DNA of 42,127 nt from a virus, in IMG/VR virus record IMGVR_UViG_3300030102_007579, positions 1,738 to 43,864 of that record. The stretch is one strand, 5' to 3'. The notes under the pieces are model-generated. The model saw only the letters and a list, made by a program, of their open reading frames with translations, did not search any database and was not told the origin of the DNA. Position 1 is the stretch's first letter. Every line of letters begins with the position of its first letter. Below, one piece after another: positions 35,603-42,127 of the stretch. The translations under genes and the position numbers were made by a program.

Positions 35603-38600
35603 TATATTACACTATCTGCTAGTTCTTCATCAACATATAATCTAATGAATTTATTATAAGCTGTTTCTCCTGGTCTTAAACCAAAATAATAAAATAATGG
35701 TTGTGAAAATAACATAGATGGACCTGTATCTTGTGTCATTGGTGGATACGCATCTTGTGGAGTACCTGGTTGTGGGAAACTATTTAGTAAACCTACATTA
35801 GCTTGATAGTCACCAGAATTTATAGTTGGTGGATTACCTGCTGGAACTGTCCAATCATCTCCTTGTGATTGGTATGGTCCTGTAGTAAACTGCCAATCAT
35901 TGTTTTCAGTACCAAAACCACCAGAACCATCAACTCTCCAAGTATAAAAAGGTATTACTTGTGAACTACCAGATAAATCATAAGCTAAACAATCTATTAA
36001 ATCTGCTCCAGTCATAATTGTTGGTGTGGATGCTGTAAATAAATGTGGTCTCCACTGTATATCGTATGCTGGATTTACATTAACAGCATAATCAACATAC
36101 GTACCACTATTAGCGTAACTGTTTGGTGTTGGGTATTCTATATCTTCTATGATTTGTCCTCCTGGAGGTGGTGCTCCTGGTGGAACAGTACAATCACAAT
36201 TAGTGGTTGTGGTATTAGTTTCATAACCAAATACACCTAACATACAATTTTGCATTAAAGCTTGTGCCATATCACCCCCTATTTCATCTTCTGGTCTAGC
36301 AAACAAATCACCTAAATTCATATTAGGTTCAGAAGCTTTAAGATTATAAGCATCAGAAACTAAATCTGTTATATCTTGAAACGTTGTACTGCCTATTTGG
36401 TCGGTTACTGAACATTCTTGAGCAAATTCTTCATCCAAACATATTTGTTGAATGCATTGATTTCTTGAACCCATATCAACTATAGTAGTTGGAAAATATA
36501 AGTGTCTATCCATATCACCTTCCGAATGATTATTAGAACTACTGTTACCTCCTCTAACACCATCTGTATCACCTATAAAACTACCCGTAGTAGATGTATT
36601 CCATCTAAATGGAGAACATCTATAGTAAAAAGTATGGTCGTTAGGGTGTAAATAAACTACTTTTTTACAATATCTCGTACCTGAAGTATCATAAGTGTCA
36701 TTAGCCGCGTCATAAGATAATTTAGCTCTAAATTGGAATTGGTATAAAAATCCGTTTACCCAAGCGTTTTCCCAAAAATAATTCATTATACCATTACATA
36801 ACGCGGAAAATACCCTTTCTCTTCTATACCACTCTCTTATTACTACTGTATTAGTATTAAATCCAGCACAAGTTACATTCATACAAATTGGTTTAACATA
36901 ACAACCTCCACCAGCAGCTAAATCATTATTAGGGTCTGTAGAACCACCTAACGCGTTTGGTGGTGGGCTAGAAGTTGTCGAATTGTACCCATATGAATCA
37001 GGACAACAAACTACATCTCTTTCAACACCAAAAATATTAGTAGATACCCCACAATCATCATTACTCCAACCATAACCAGATTGTAACACAGCCATGTCTG
37101 CGTTTGCGTTTGTTCTACACATACAATCTTCACATTCAGGATATTTTTTTTGTCTTAATGTGAATAAAATAAATCCTGATGGTATTCCGAAAACAGTACA
37201 TGCTGGTTGACAGGAACTACTCCAACTTAGTTGTGAACAGATGGTTGGGGATGGTGGAAAGTTTAACATACTAGCTAACCAACTCCAAGCATTAATTAAA
37301 TTGTAAATAGCACAAACTACTGTCATTATAATAGCAACCACAACCATTACAATACCAAAAACAGTTGCTATAATACCTACTATTGAGGTTAATGCTAGAT
37401 ATATAGCGTAAGTAAAAAATAAGATGAATTGGTTTAAAAATATAATAGCTTTTGCTCTTCTAACAGCACTATTAATTGGAAAAAACATTGCACTGGTAGA
37501 ACATTGTTGGTCTTGTTCTGGTAATATTTCTTTTATACCTATAAATTGTCTTCTACCATTATGTTTTACATGGTCATGAAATTGAGAGTATGTGTATACC
37601 CTATTAAATGTCATATCATAGAATACATCTTTCGCTCCTGGTATTAAATTTGCTTGAGCCCATGGGTGATAGTCAGTATATTCAATAGAAAAACAATACG
37701 GGTCATATCTTTTATTATTACCTGCACCATCAACTAAATCTTCACCTATTTCAGGCCAATCCCCATTAATATCTGTATGTGGTCCAAATTCTCTAATTTG
37801 TGGTACTAGATGTGACCCACGTCTTCTTTGTCTAGCTGTACCAGCAGATTGTTCTGGTCTAACTCTAAATCTACACCTAGTTCTTGTAGCCACACCTAAG
37901 GATGGGTCGTTAGATTTAACTAAATTACCAAACTCATCCGTTATGACATGGTCTAAATTCATAGGCATGTGAACTAGGAAAGAACCCGTTTCGTCTATAA
38001 CCCTTCCACCATTTTCAAAATAAAATCTTTCTAATACCGGCACTTGACCTCCACCTGTGCCAGAACCATCATAAGGCCAAGGAGGAAAAGCTGTTACGTC
38101 TTCTTTAAAAAAGGGAGTATATCTAACACAATCTATTATACCTGGTTGAGTGGCTAAACTACACAGTTCTCCCATATGTTTTTTAGGTCTACACCTTTTA
38201 TTTACCGAATCTTTGTCTGTATCTGTAGCGGTACTACCCATAAAGACAGCTGTTGGTTGTATTTTAACACCTGAGTTAGCTAAATCAAAATCTACTCTAG
38301 TTATTGATGCGTTACAAAATTCTTCATCACCCCAAAATGGTCTTACGTCTATAGATTTTTGTTGGCCTATAATTTGTGGTAAAGAATCTATCGCAGCGTC
38401 ATCTCTAAATCTCGTACCATCAAAATCAGAGTCTGGAAATCCTAATTGTTTAAAATCTTCAGGTAACATAGAAAAACATCCAATATCACTTAAATCCACA
38501 TCCATTACTAGAGTTTGGTCACCTACTGGTACCCCATACAACATAAAATCACCTGATTCATTACTTCTTGCTGTAAATTTATAATATTTATCATAAACGT

Positions 38601-39003
38601 ATTCTATTTCTTGTTTTTCTAAAACTTCGTTTATGGTTGGAAATGTACCAACTGGAATATGACAATCAAAGTTTGGGTCTTTAGATAAAAGATTGTATCT
38701 TTTTCCTGCACTATCAGTATCAAAAGGTTGTGTGAAGGGATATAATTGTCTTATTACTGGATTTTGTTCGTCTTCAGTATCTATCGGTATGAATATTGAA
38801 ACTTTAGCATTTGGTATTCCGTAACCACCATTAGAAATAACCCTACCTACTACAACACCAAAATCAGCACACATTCTAGTGTAAACTTCATTTTGTGAGA
38901 GTGATAAACTTAAAATTTCTAATAAGTCAAAATCTTGGTTTAACTCAAAACTTACTTTTTGGTCTTTTCCAACTTGTGTTCTTACTCTAATAGATTTAGA
39001 CAT
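35602..39003 (-). CDS. Baseplate protein with CarboxypepD-like domain and membrane-like block
   Basis: An 1133-residue protein. Residues about 48-165 follow the carboxypeptidase regulatory-like beta-sandwich pattern (VVVGRVISNGGYGIPNAKVS, later SNESGDFMLYGVPVGDQTLV). Residues about 515-580 are a long hydrophobic block (IIFLNQFILFFTYAIYLALT, then SIVGIIATVFGIVMVVVAII and more) that could form two to three membrane helices, which is unusual for a virion protein. It is followed at once by a Cys-rich stretch (CSQLSWSSSCQPAC, CEDCMC). By position after gp25 and gp6 it could be the gp7-like wedge protein, but I see no gp7 similarity. A 102-base spacer precedes the ATG. Confidence 0.75.
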   Translation of the reverse strand: MSKSIRVRTQVGKDQKVSFELNQDFDLLEILSLSLSQNEVYTRMCADFGVVVGRVISNGGYGIPNAKVSIFIPIDTEDEQNPVIRQLYPFTQPFDTDSAGKRYNLLSKDPNFDCHIPVGTFPTINEVLEKQEIEYVYDKYYKFTARSNESGDFMLYGVPVGDQTLVMDVDLSDIGCFSMLPEDFKQLGFPDSDFDGTRFRDDAAIDSLPQIIGQQKSIDVRPFWGDEEFCNASITRVDFDLANSGVKIQPTAVFMGSTATDTDKDSVNKRCRPKKHMGELCSLATQPGIIDCVRYTPFFKEDVTAFPPWPYDGSGTGGGQVPVLERFYFENGGRVIDETGSFLVHMPMNLDHVITDEFGNLVKSNDPSLGVATRTRCRFRVRPEQSAGTARQRRRGSHLVPQIREFGPHTDINGDWPEIGEDLVDGAGNNKRYDPYCFSIEYTDYHPWAQANLIPGAKDVFYDMTFNRVYTYSQFHDHVKHNGRRQFIGIKEILPEQDQQCSTSAMFFPINSAVRRAKAIIFLNQFILFFTYAIYLALTSIVGIIATVFGIVMVVVAIIMTVVCAIYNLINAWSWLASMLNFPPSPTICSQLSWSSSCQPACTVFGIPSGFILFTLRQKKYPECEDCMCRTNANADMAVLQSGYGWSNDDCGVSTNIFGVERDVVCCPDSYGYNSTTSSPPPNALGGSTDPNNDLAAGGGCYVKPICMNVTCAGFNTNTVVIREWYRRERVFSALCNGIMNYFWENAWVNGFLYQFQFRAKLSYDAANDTYDTSGTRYCKKVVYLHPNDHTFYYRCSPFRWNTSTTGSFIGDTDGVRGGNSSSNNHSEGDMDRHLYFPTTIVDMGSRNQCIQQICLDEEFAQECSVTDQIGSTTFQDITDLVSDAYNLKASEPNMNLGDLFARPEDEIGGDMAQALMQNCMLGVFGYETNTTTTNCDCTVPPGAPPPGGQIIEDIEYPTPNSYANSGTYVDYAVNVNPAYDIQWRPHLFTASTPTIMTGADLIDCLAYDLSGSSQVIPFYTWRVDGSGGFGTENNDWQFTTGPYQSQGDDWTVPAGNPPTINSGDYQANVGLLNSFPQPGTPQDAYPPMTQDTGPSMLFSQPLFYYFGLRPGETAYNKFIRLYVDEELADSVI

Positions 39004-39036
39004 CTTTTACATTATATATTAACCCAAAAAAGGTTT

Positions 39037-39067
39037 ATGGTGTTTATAAAATAAATAGTTCCACCAT
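39037..39067 (-). promoter_or_regulatory. Imperfect hairpin in 102-base spacer
   Basis: On the gene strand the spacer between the gp6-like gene and the 1133-residue gene contains ATGGTG and CACCAT, which can pair, with an inner TTTAT/ATAAA stem and a TTT loop; six bases bulge out on one side. A short T-run (TTTTTT) follows five bases downstream. This could be a weak intrinsic terminator, an mRNA processing site or simply part of a promoter region; the low GC content makes the first uncertain. Confidence 0.3.
39051..39057 (-). promoter_or_regulatory. TATTTAT motif before 1133-aa gene
   Basis: The core reads CTATTTATTTTATAAAC on the gene strand, about 47 bases before the ATG at 39003 and inside the hairpin at 39037-39067. 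It is further from the start than the other three copies (12-17 bases), which suits a promoter better than a ribosome-contact element. The flanks match the other copies least well. Confidence 0.3.
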
Positions 39068-39105
39068 TAAAATTAAAAGTAAGTTATAGGTCAATATAGT
39101 AAAGT

Positions 39106-40947
39106 TTAGGAGAAAGTTGGTTTGGTATTTCTCTTAGTTCTAACAGCTATGTCCCTTTCTGGGAATCTAATTTGTAATATTTCATCAGGTTGTGCAAAAA
39201 TAGTATCATCTATTAATCCTATTTGTTTGGTGGTTCCATTAGAATATGGTTGTGTACTAACAGATTGTGAGTATGGGTCACCAACTTTATTATATACTCT
39301 AATATCAACTATGTTTATAACACCTGGTTCATTCATTATTTGTTTTCTTAATTCACCTAAAGATAAATCCTGCCCCATCTCTATTTTGTTAACACCAAAA
39401 TAATCCCCCACAATAGTAATTACATCTGTTACTACTTCACCTTGATTTACATCATTATTTAAAATTAAATCAATTTCAAAACTTAAATCTATTACTTTTG
39501 CCGAACCTACCATTATATAGTCATTTAACATTCTATGATTTGATAAGTATGTGGCTATATTATTTTTAAGTGTTGAGCTTACATTAGATGTTAGAGTCCC
39601 TTCTGGTGTGTACGACAACACATTTAATTTAACTTTATTTTCTATTTCCATCGCACTCACCTTTGCTGGTGCACCAAATGATGAAGGCATAGTTCTTAAT
39701 TGTGAAACATAATCGTTTATTGTAACTGCTCTTTGTTGAGCTGCAAAATTAAAAGATATGTAATTTCTTATTTCTTCTTGACTCATAGGGTCTGCACCAC
39801 CTATAGCGGATGTTACGTTATTTACAGCCAAACTATTAATAACGGTTTGGTTTATCTGTTGGCTAGGCCCAGCAACTACAAAATCTATTGTACCCACATT
39901 TTTAACTGCTCCAGCACCTATATTTGAAGCTTTACCACCACCAACCCTATATTGTATAAAAAGTGTAGTGTTACCTTTAACCGTATTACCTAAAGCTATG
40001 TTATTCATAAATCTAGACATGTCTAGTTGAACCCCTTTTGAACTAAATTCATCTAGTAAATCTTGTGAAGTTTGGTTACCACCACCAAATGTTAAAAAGA
40101 AGAAACCTTCTGGTGTGTATTCGGTAACAAATCTTTGTGGGGTTGTTACGTATTTACCAACTTTCATACCCACACTATCAGGTGGTGTAGATGGGTCCTC
40201 AACAAAAACTTCGTTTTGAGCTAAGGCTTCTACTTCACGCCATTTATTTGATAGGGGTGAAATAAACTCTGATGAGTTTGGTAGGGATTGGTAACCTACA
40301 CCGTCTTTTTGTATTATTGAGGTGACTGATATCACATTTTTTTCTGGTAAAAATAATTTAAAAAATGGTTTACTGTCAGTATCTAAAATTTCTTTTTTAA
40401 ATACTTTGGTGGTACCATTAACTAAAACCTCTCTTTTAGTTATTGTATAATTAATTAAAATACCGTTAGAATCAAAATTAGGTATTTTTGTACGATTGGG
40501 GATGCCTTCCAGACTATAAGGAGAAGAAAAATCACAATCATCCACTAATTCAAAAATTTGACCACCACCATTAAATTGTGAACCAGCTCTTAATAACCCC
40601 AAATATTTAAAATCTTCTTTATCACCTAAAGCTGGTACAATAACTGATAAATCACCTACTGTAACTGAAGGTCTATTACCCGGTACTTTTAAACCATATG
40701 TTCTTGCTAAATTATATAGTGAACTTCTTTCTTGTGCGAACTGAAGTACTGTTTCTTGGAAGGTTCTGTCTATTTGAAAGTTTAGATTATCCGCGACCGC
40801 GGCATTTAAGTCTAAAAAAACTGAGTATATAGATGCGTCATTAGCGTTTTGAATTAAATCTGGATAGTAAGTATTAGTTAACCTTAATAATTCATTTCTT
40901 ATCCCTAAGAAATCTCTTTCCGTATAAGCTATTTGTTTTTCTGCCAT
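39106..40947 (-). CDS. gp6: Baseplate wedge protein, gpJ/T4 gp6-like
   Basis: A 613-residue baseplate wedge protein close in length to T4 gp6 (660). The N-terminal region (YTERDFLGIRNELLRLTNTY) is typical of the family. The central 'AIGGADPMSQEEIRNYISF' plus 'QRAVTINDYVSQLRTMP' stretch (about residues 390-430) is the classic baseplate-J signature: A-x-GG-x-D-x-x-S-x-x-x-I, then R-A-V-T-x-x-D-Y. It should form the wedge ring that links the hub to the tail-fibre layer and drives sheath contraction. It begins one base after the stop of the gp25-like gene, so the two are co-translated, as the two families often are neighbours in phage clusters. Confidence 0.9.
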   Translation of the reverse strand: MAEKQIAYTERDFLGIRNELLRLTNTYYPDLIQNANDASIYSVFLDLNAAVADNLNFQIDRTFQETVLQFAQERSSLYNLARTYGLKVPGNRPSVTVGDLSVIVPALGDKEDFKYLGLLRAGSQFNGGGQIFELVDDCDFSSPYSLEGIPNRTKIPNFDSNGILINYTITKREVLVNGTTKVFKKEILDTDSKPFFKLFLPEKNVISVTSIIQKDGVGYQSLPNSSEFISPLSNKWREVEALAQNEVFVEDPSTPPDSVGMKVGKYVTTPQRFVTEYTPEGFFFLTFGGGNQTSQDLLDEFSSKGVQLDMSRFMNNIALGNTVKGNTTLFIQYRVGGGKASNIGAGAVKNVGTIDFVVAGPSQQINQTVINSLAVNNVTSAIGGADPMSQEEIRNYISFNFAAQQRAVTINDYVSQLRTMPSSFGAPAKVSAMEIENKVKLNVLSYTPEGTLTSNVSSTLKNNIATYLSNHRMLNDYIMVGSAKVIDLSFEIDLILNNDVNQGEVVTDVITIVGDYFGVNKIEMGQDLSLGELRKQIMNEPGVINIVDIRVYNKVGDPYSQSVSTQPYSNGTTKQIGLIDDTIFAQPDEILQIRFPERDIAVRTKRNTKPTFS

Positions 40948-40948
40948 A

Positions 40949-41410
40949 TTATAAATTAATTATTACAAAATCTTTAGTTTGAAATACATTATCTCCAGCT
41001 GTATAGTCTATTCTAACTCTTATAGAATATTCTCTTTCTGTAGCACCAACAAAAGTAAAACTATTATCTTCTACATCTGGTGTATTTATTTCTTCCTTTT
41101 CTTGTTGCCTAACATCCTCAGCTGTCATTACTTCCACTTTTGTAATTGTTAAATTAGGTATAAACTTATCTACCGCTTCTCTTATTTCAGTGTCTATAGA
41201 AGTTTTAGTTGCTGCATCCATAGGTTCAAAAATATACCTCATTAAATTAGTGCCAAAATCAGGTAAAAAATAACGCGTACCTTTTAATGTAAGTATTAAA
41301 TGAATTAAGTTAGACCTAACTTCACTGTCTGGTGTTTTATTAAGTCCAAGAAAAAATCCTTCACTACTTTCTGTAAATGGAAACGTTATACCGTATCTTT
41401 GATTGGGCAT
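40949..41410 (-). CDS. gp25: Baseplate wedge protein, T4 gp25-like
   Basis: A 153-residue gp25/lysozyme-like-fold structural protein. The diagnostic stretch is GTRYFLPDFGTNLMRYIFEP (residues 49-68), matching the 'r.pdfG..l..liFep' pattern, followed by the helix TSIDTEIREAVDKFIP and beta strands. In contractile tails it sits under the sheath in the wedge and primes sheath assembly; despite the family name it is not expected to be a lysozyme. The start is 28 bases after the DUF5522-like gene, and the TATTTAT motif lies just upstream. Confidence 0.9.
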   Translation of the reverse strand: MPNQRYGITFPFTESSEGFFLGLNKTPDSEVRSNLIHLILTLKGTRYFLPDFGTNLMRYIFEPMDAATKTSIDTEIREAVDKFIPNLTITKVEVMTAEDVRQQEKEEINTPDVEDNSFTFVGATEREYSIRVRIDYTAGDNVFQTKDFVIINL

Positions 41411-41422
41411 TCTTTTTTTATA

Positions 41423-41429
41423 ATAAATA
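41423..41429 (-). promoter_or_regulatory. TATTTAT motif before gp25-like gene
   Basis: On the gene strand the 28-base spacer reads GTATTTATTATAAAAAAAGA directly before the ATG, so the core is 12 bases upstream of the start. It is the first of four similar sites and heads the baseplate block, which would suit a promoter for structural genes. The A-run before the ATG is also typical of starts in hosts that do not rely on a Shine-Dalgarno sequence. Confidence 0.35.
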
Positions 41430-41438
41430 CTTCAAAGA

Positions 41439-41645
41439 TTATTTTAATTGTGTGTTTGTTTTTTGATGGGGTGGCCAATATGGGCAATGCTTACATCCAT
41501 TACCACAACAACTACCACGTTTTTTATGGTACTCTTCTGTCATCACCATCATTCCATTTTGCCAATAAAAGTCTTTACCCTGTAGTTTAGGTTTCAGAAA
41601 TTCTCTATAATGTAGTTCTGCTATCCAATCGTCTTTTCTATTCAT
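41439..41645 (-). CDS. DUF5522-like small Cys-rich protein
   Basis: A 68-residue protein whose core GMMVMTEEYHKKRGSCCGNG (residues 31-50), followed by CKHCPY (51-56), matches my memory of DUF5522, a short family seen in Bacteroidota and some others with the pattern 'G.mVfT..YH.kRG.CCg.gC.HCPy'. Cys46, 47, 51 and 54 could bind metal. The role is unknown. It overlaps the zinc-ribbon gene by 8 bases, so it is coupled to it and to the ribonucleotide reductase gene. Its presence in a phage supports a Bacteroidota-linked origin. Confidence 0.75.
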   Translation of the reverse strand: MNRKDDWIAELHYREFLKPKLQGKDFYWQNGMMVMTEEYHKKRGSCCGNGCKHCPYWPPHQKTNTQLK

Positions 41646-41823
41646 CTTTTATATCTATTATATTTTCTTTGTGTTCACAGTGAGGACACGTTATTTTTTT
41701 ATTAGTATTTAAATCTTTAGTGTTGTTTAGAGACAATAAATGGTAGTCAGAAACTGACCACCATTTATTACACTTACCACATTTAAAATGGTATAAGATT
41801 TCTTTACTAACTTTATGCTTCAT
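41638..41823 (-). CDS. Small zinc-ribbon protein
   Basis: A 61-residue protein with two Cys-x2-Cys knuckles: Cys15/Cys18 (FKCGKCNKWWSVSD) and Cys46/Cys49 (ITCPHCEHKE), spaced as in zinc ribbons. Similar short 'C.kCxkWW' proteins occur in T4-like phages of marine bacteria. It overlaps the end of the ribonucleotide reductase gene by 11 bases and the DUF5522-like gene downstream. It could bind nucleic acid or another protein; nothing narrows this further. Confidence 0.75.
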   Translation of the reverse strand: MKHKVSKEILYHFKCGKCNKWWSVSDYHLLSLNNTKDLNTNKKITCPHCEHKENIIDIKDE

Positions 41824-42127
41824 CTAATTCTTTTTCCATCGATTTTAAATCAACATCTATTTCACAAGTACCACCAGCACAAGCTAATTCTCCAGTTAAG
41901 TTTGTATTATCATCTAACTCAACAACTCTACTTAAGTCAACATCCTTAAGTGACTCCATCATTTGATTGTATTTTTCCTCTGTAATATCTTCAAAAGGAG
42001 CTTGAGTATATGTACCACCATCATAAGGTAATACTGATAAACCATTATAGTGTTTTCTATTTTCCCACATCCATTCACCGGCTGGTTCCCAATCTTCTTG
42101 TTTTAATGAAATAGTTGCTGATACATT
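41813..42127 (-). CDS. nrdJ: Ribonucleotide reductase, probably B12-dependent class II, C-terminus
   Basis: Only the last 104 codons before the stop are in the window; the frame is open through the right edge, so the apparent ATG at 42070 is internal. The segment EWMWENRKHYNGLSVLPYDG then GTYTQAPFEDI matches the C-terminal region of adenosylcobalamin-dependent ribonucleotide reductases. The tail ELACAGGTCEID has a Cys-x4-Cys pair, as used by these enzymes to accept electrons from thioredoxin. The enzyme would make deoxyribonucleotides for phage DNA synthesis without needing oxygen. The class is inferred from these few motifs; the catalytic core lies outside. Confidence 0.75.
   Translation of the reverse strand, partial: NVSATISLKQEDWEPAGEWMWENRKHYNGLSVLPYDGGTYTQAPFEDITEEKYNQMMESLKDVDLSRVVELDDNTNLTGELACAGGTCEIDVDLKSMEKELDEA

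Noticed and set aside
38150-38584. Plus-strand open frame of 144 codons
   Set aside because: It is antisense to the CarboxypepD-like end of the 1133-residue protein and shows no family pattern.
40949-41410. Lysozyme activity for the gp25-like protein
   Set aside because: The family name includes 'lysozyme-like', but the fold is structural in the baseplate, and there is no clear catalytic Glu/Asp pair to claim activity.
41813-42070. Complete 85-codon gene starting at 42070
   Set aside because: The frame continues through the right edge with ribonucleotide-reductase-like sequence, so this ATG is internal to a partial gene.

Overview
The window is one block of a tailed-phage (Caudoviricetes) genome, most likely a contractile-tailed myovirus. 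It is AT-rich and tightly packed, and every gene I accept lies on the minus strand, so transcription runs from position 42127 towards 1. The phage assignment rests on a T4 gp25-like and a gpJ/gp6-like baseplate protein, a run of very large tail or adhesin proteins, and a T4-like recombination/replication set (gp46/gp47-type SbcC/SbcD, primase, RuvC-like resolvase, PD-(D/E)XK nuclease). A Bacteroidota host is my inference. It is supported by starts without a clear Shine-Dalgarno sequence at the junctions I examined, a SprB-like repeat in one tail protein, and a DUF5522-type small protein.

Layout in transcription order. (1) 42127-41439: the C-terminus of a probable B12-dependent (class II) ribonucleotide reductase, a zinc-ribbon protein and a DUF5522-like protein. 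(2) 41410-39106: two baseplate wedge genes, gp25-like and gp6/gpJ-like. (3) 39003-32935: three baseplate/tail proteins, the first with a CarboxypepD-like domain at its N-terminus and a long membrane-like hydrophobic block. (4) 32933-24978: a 2651-residue protein with about 200 cysteines, built from two interleaved repeat types. (5) 24925-12786: five more tail proteins, one with a SprB-like repeat, one with an HxHP motif, and two ending in Ser/Gly tails that finish GGGY. (6) 12728-5907: fibre-like proteins that share N- or C-terminal modules, one of them carrying a dockerin type I domain. (7) 5896-1: replication and recombination genes.

The genes fit one programme: nucleotide supply, baseplate and adhesin assembly, then DNA replication and repair. 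Most junctions overlap or are separated by only a few bases (several TAATG overlaps), so co-translation is likely. The five spacers of 28-102 bases within 41438-9440 are the obvious places for regulation, and four of the five carry TATTTAT on the gene strand. No stretch over 300 bases lacks a gene. I saw no rRNA, tRNA, CRISPR array, transposase or integrase by eye.

The most unusual part is the attachment apparatus. It combines giant Cys-rich mosaics, chitin-binding-like (CBM5/12-like) W..Y..GD modules, a SprB-like repeat, a dockerin and exchangeable anchor modules. Together these suggest a phage that binds complex surface polysaccharide or protein; this is inference and was not tested here.
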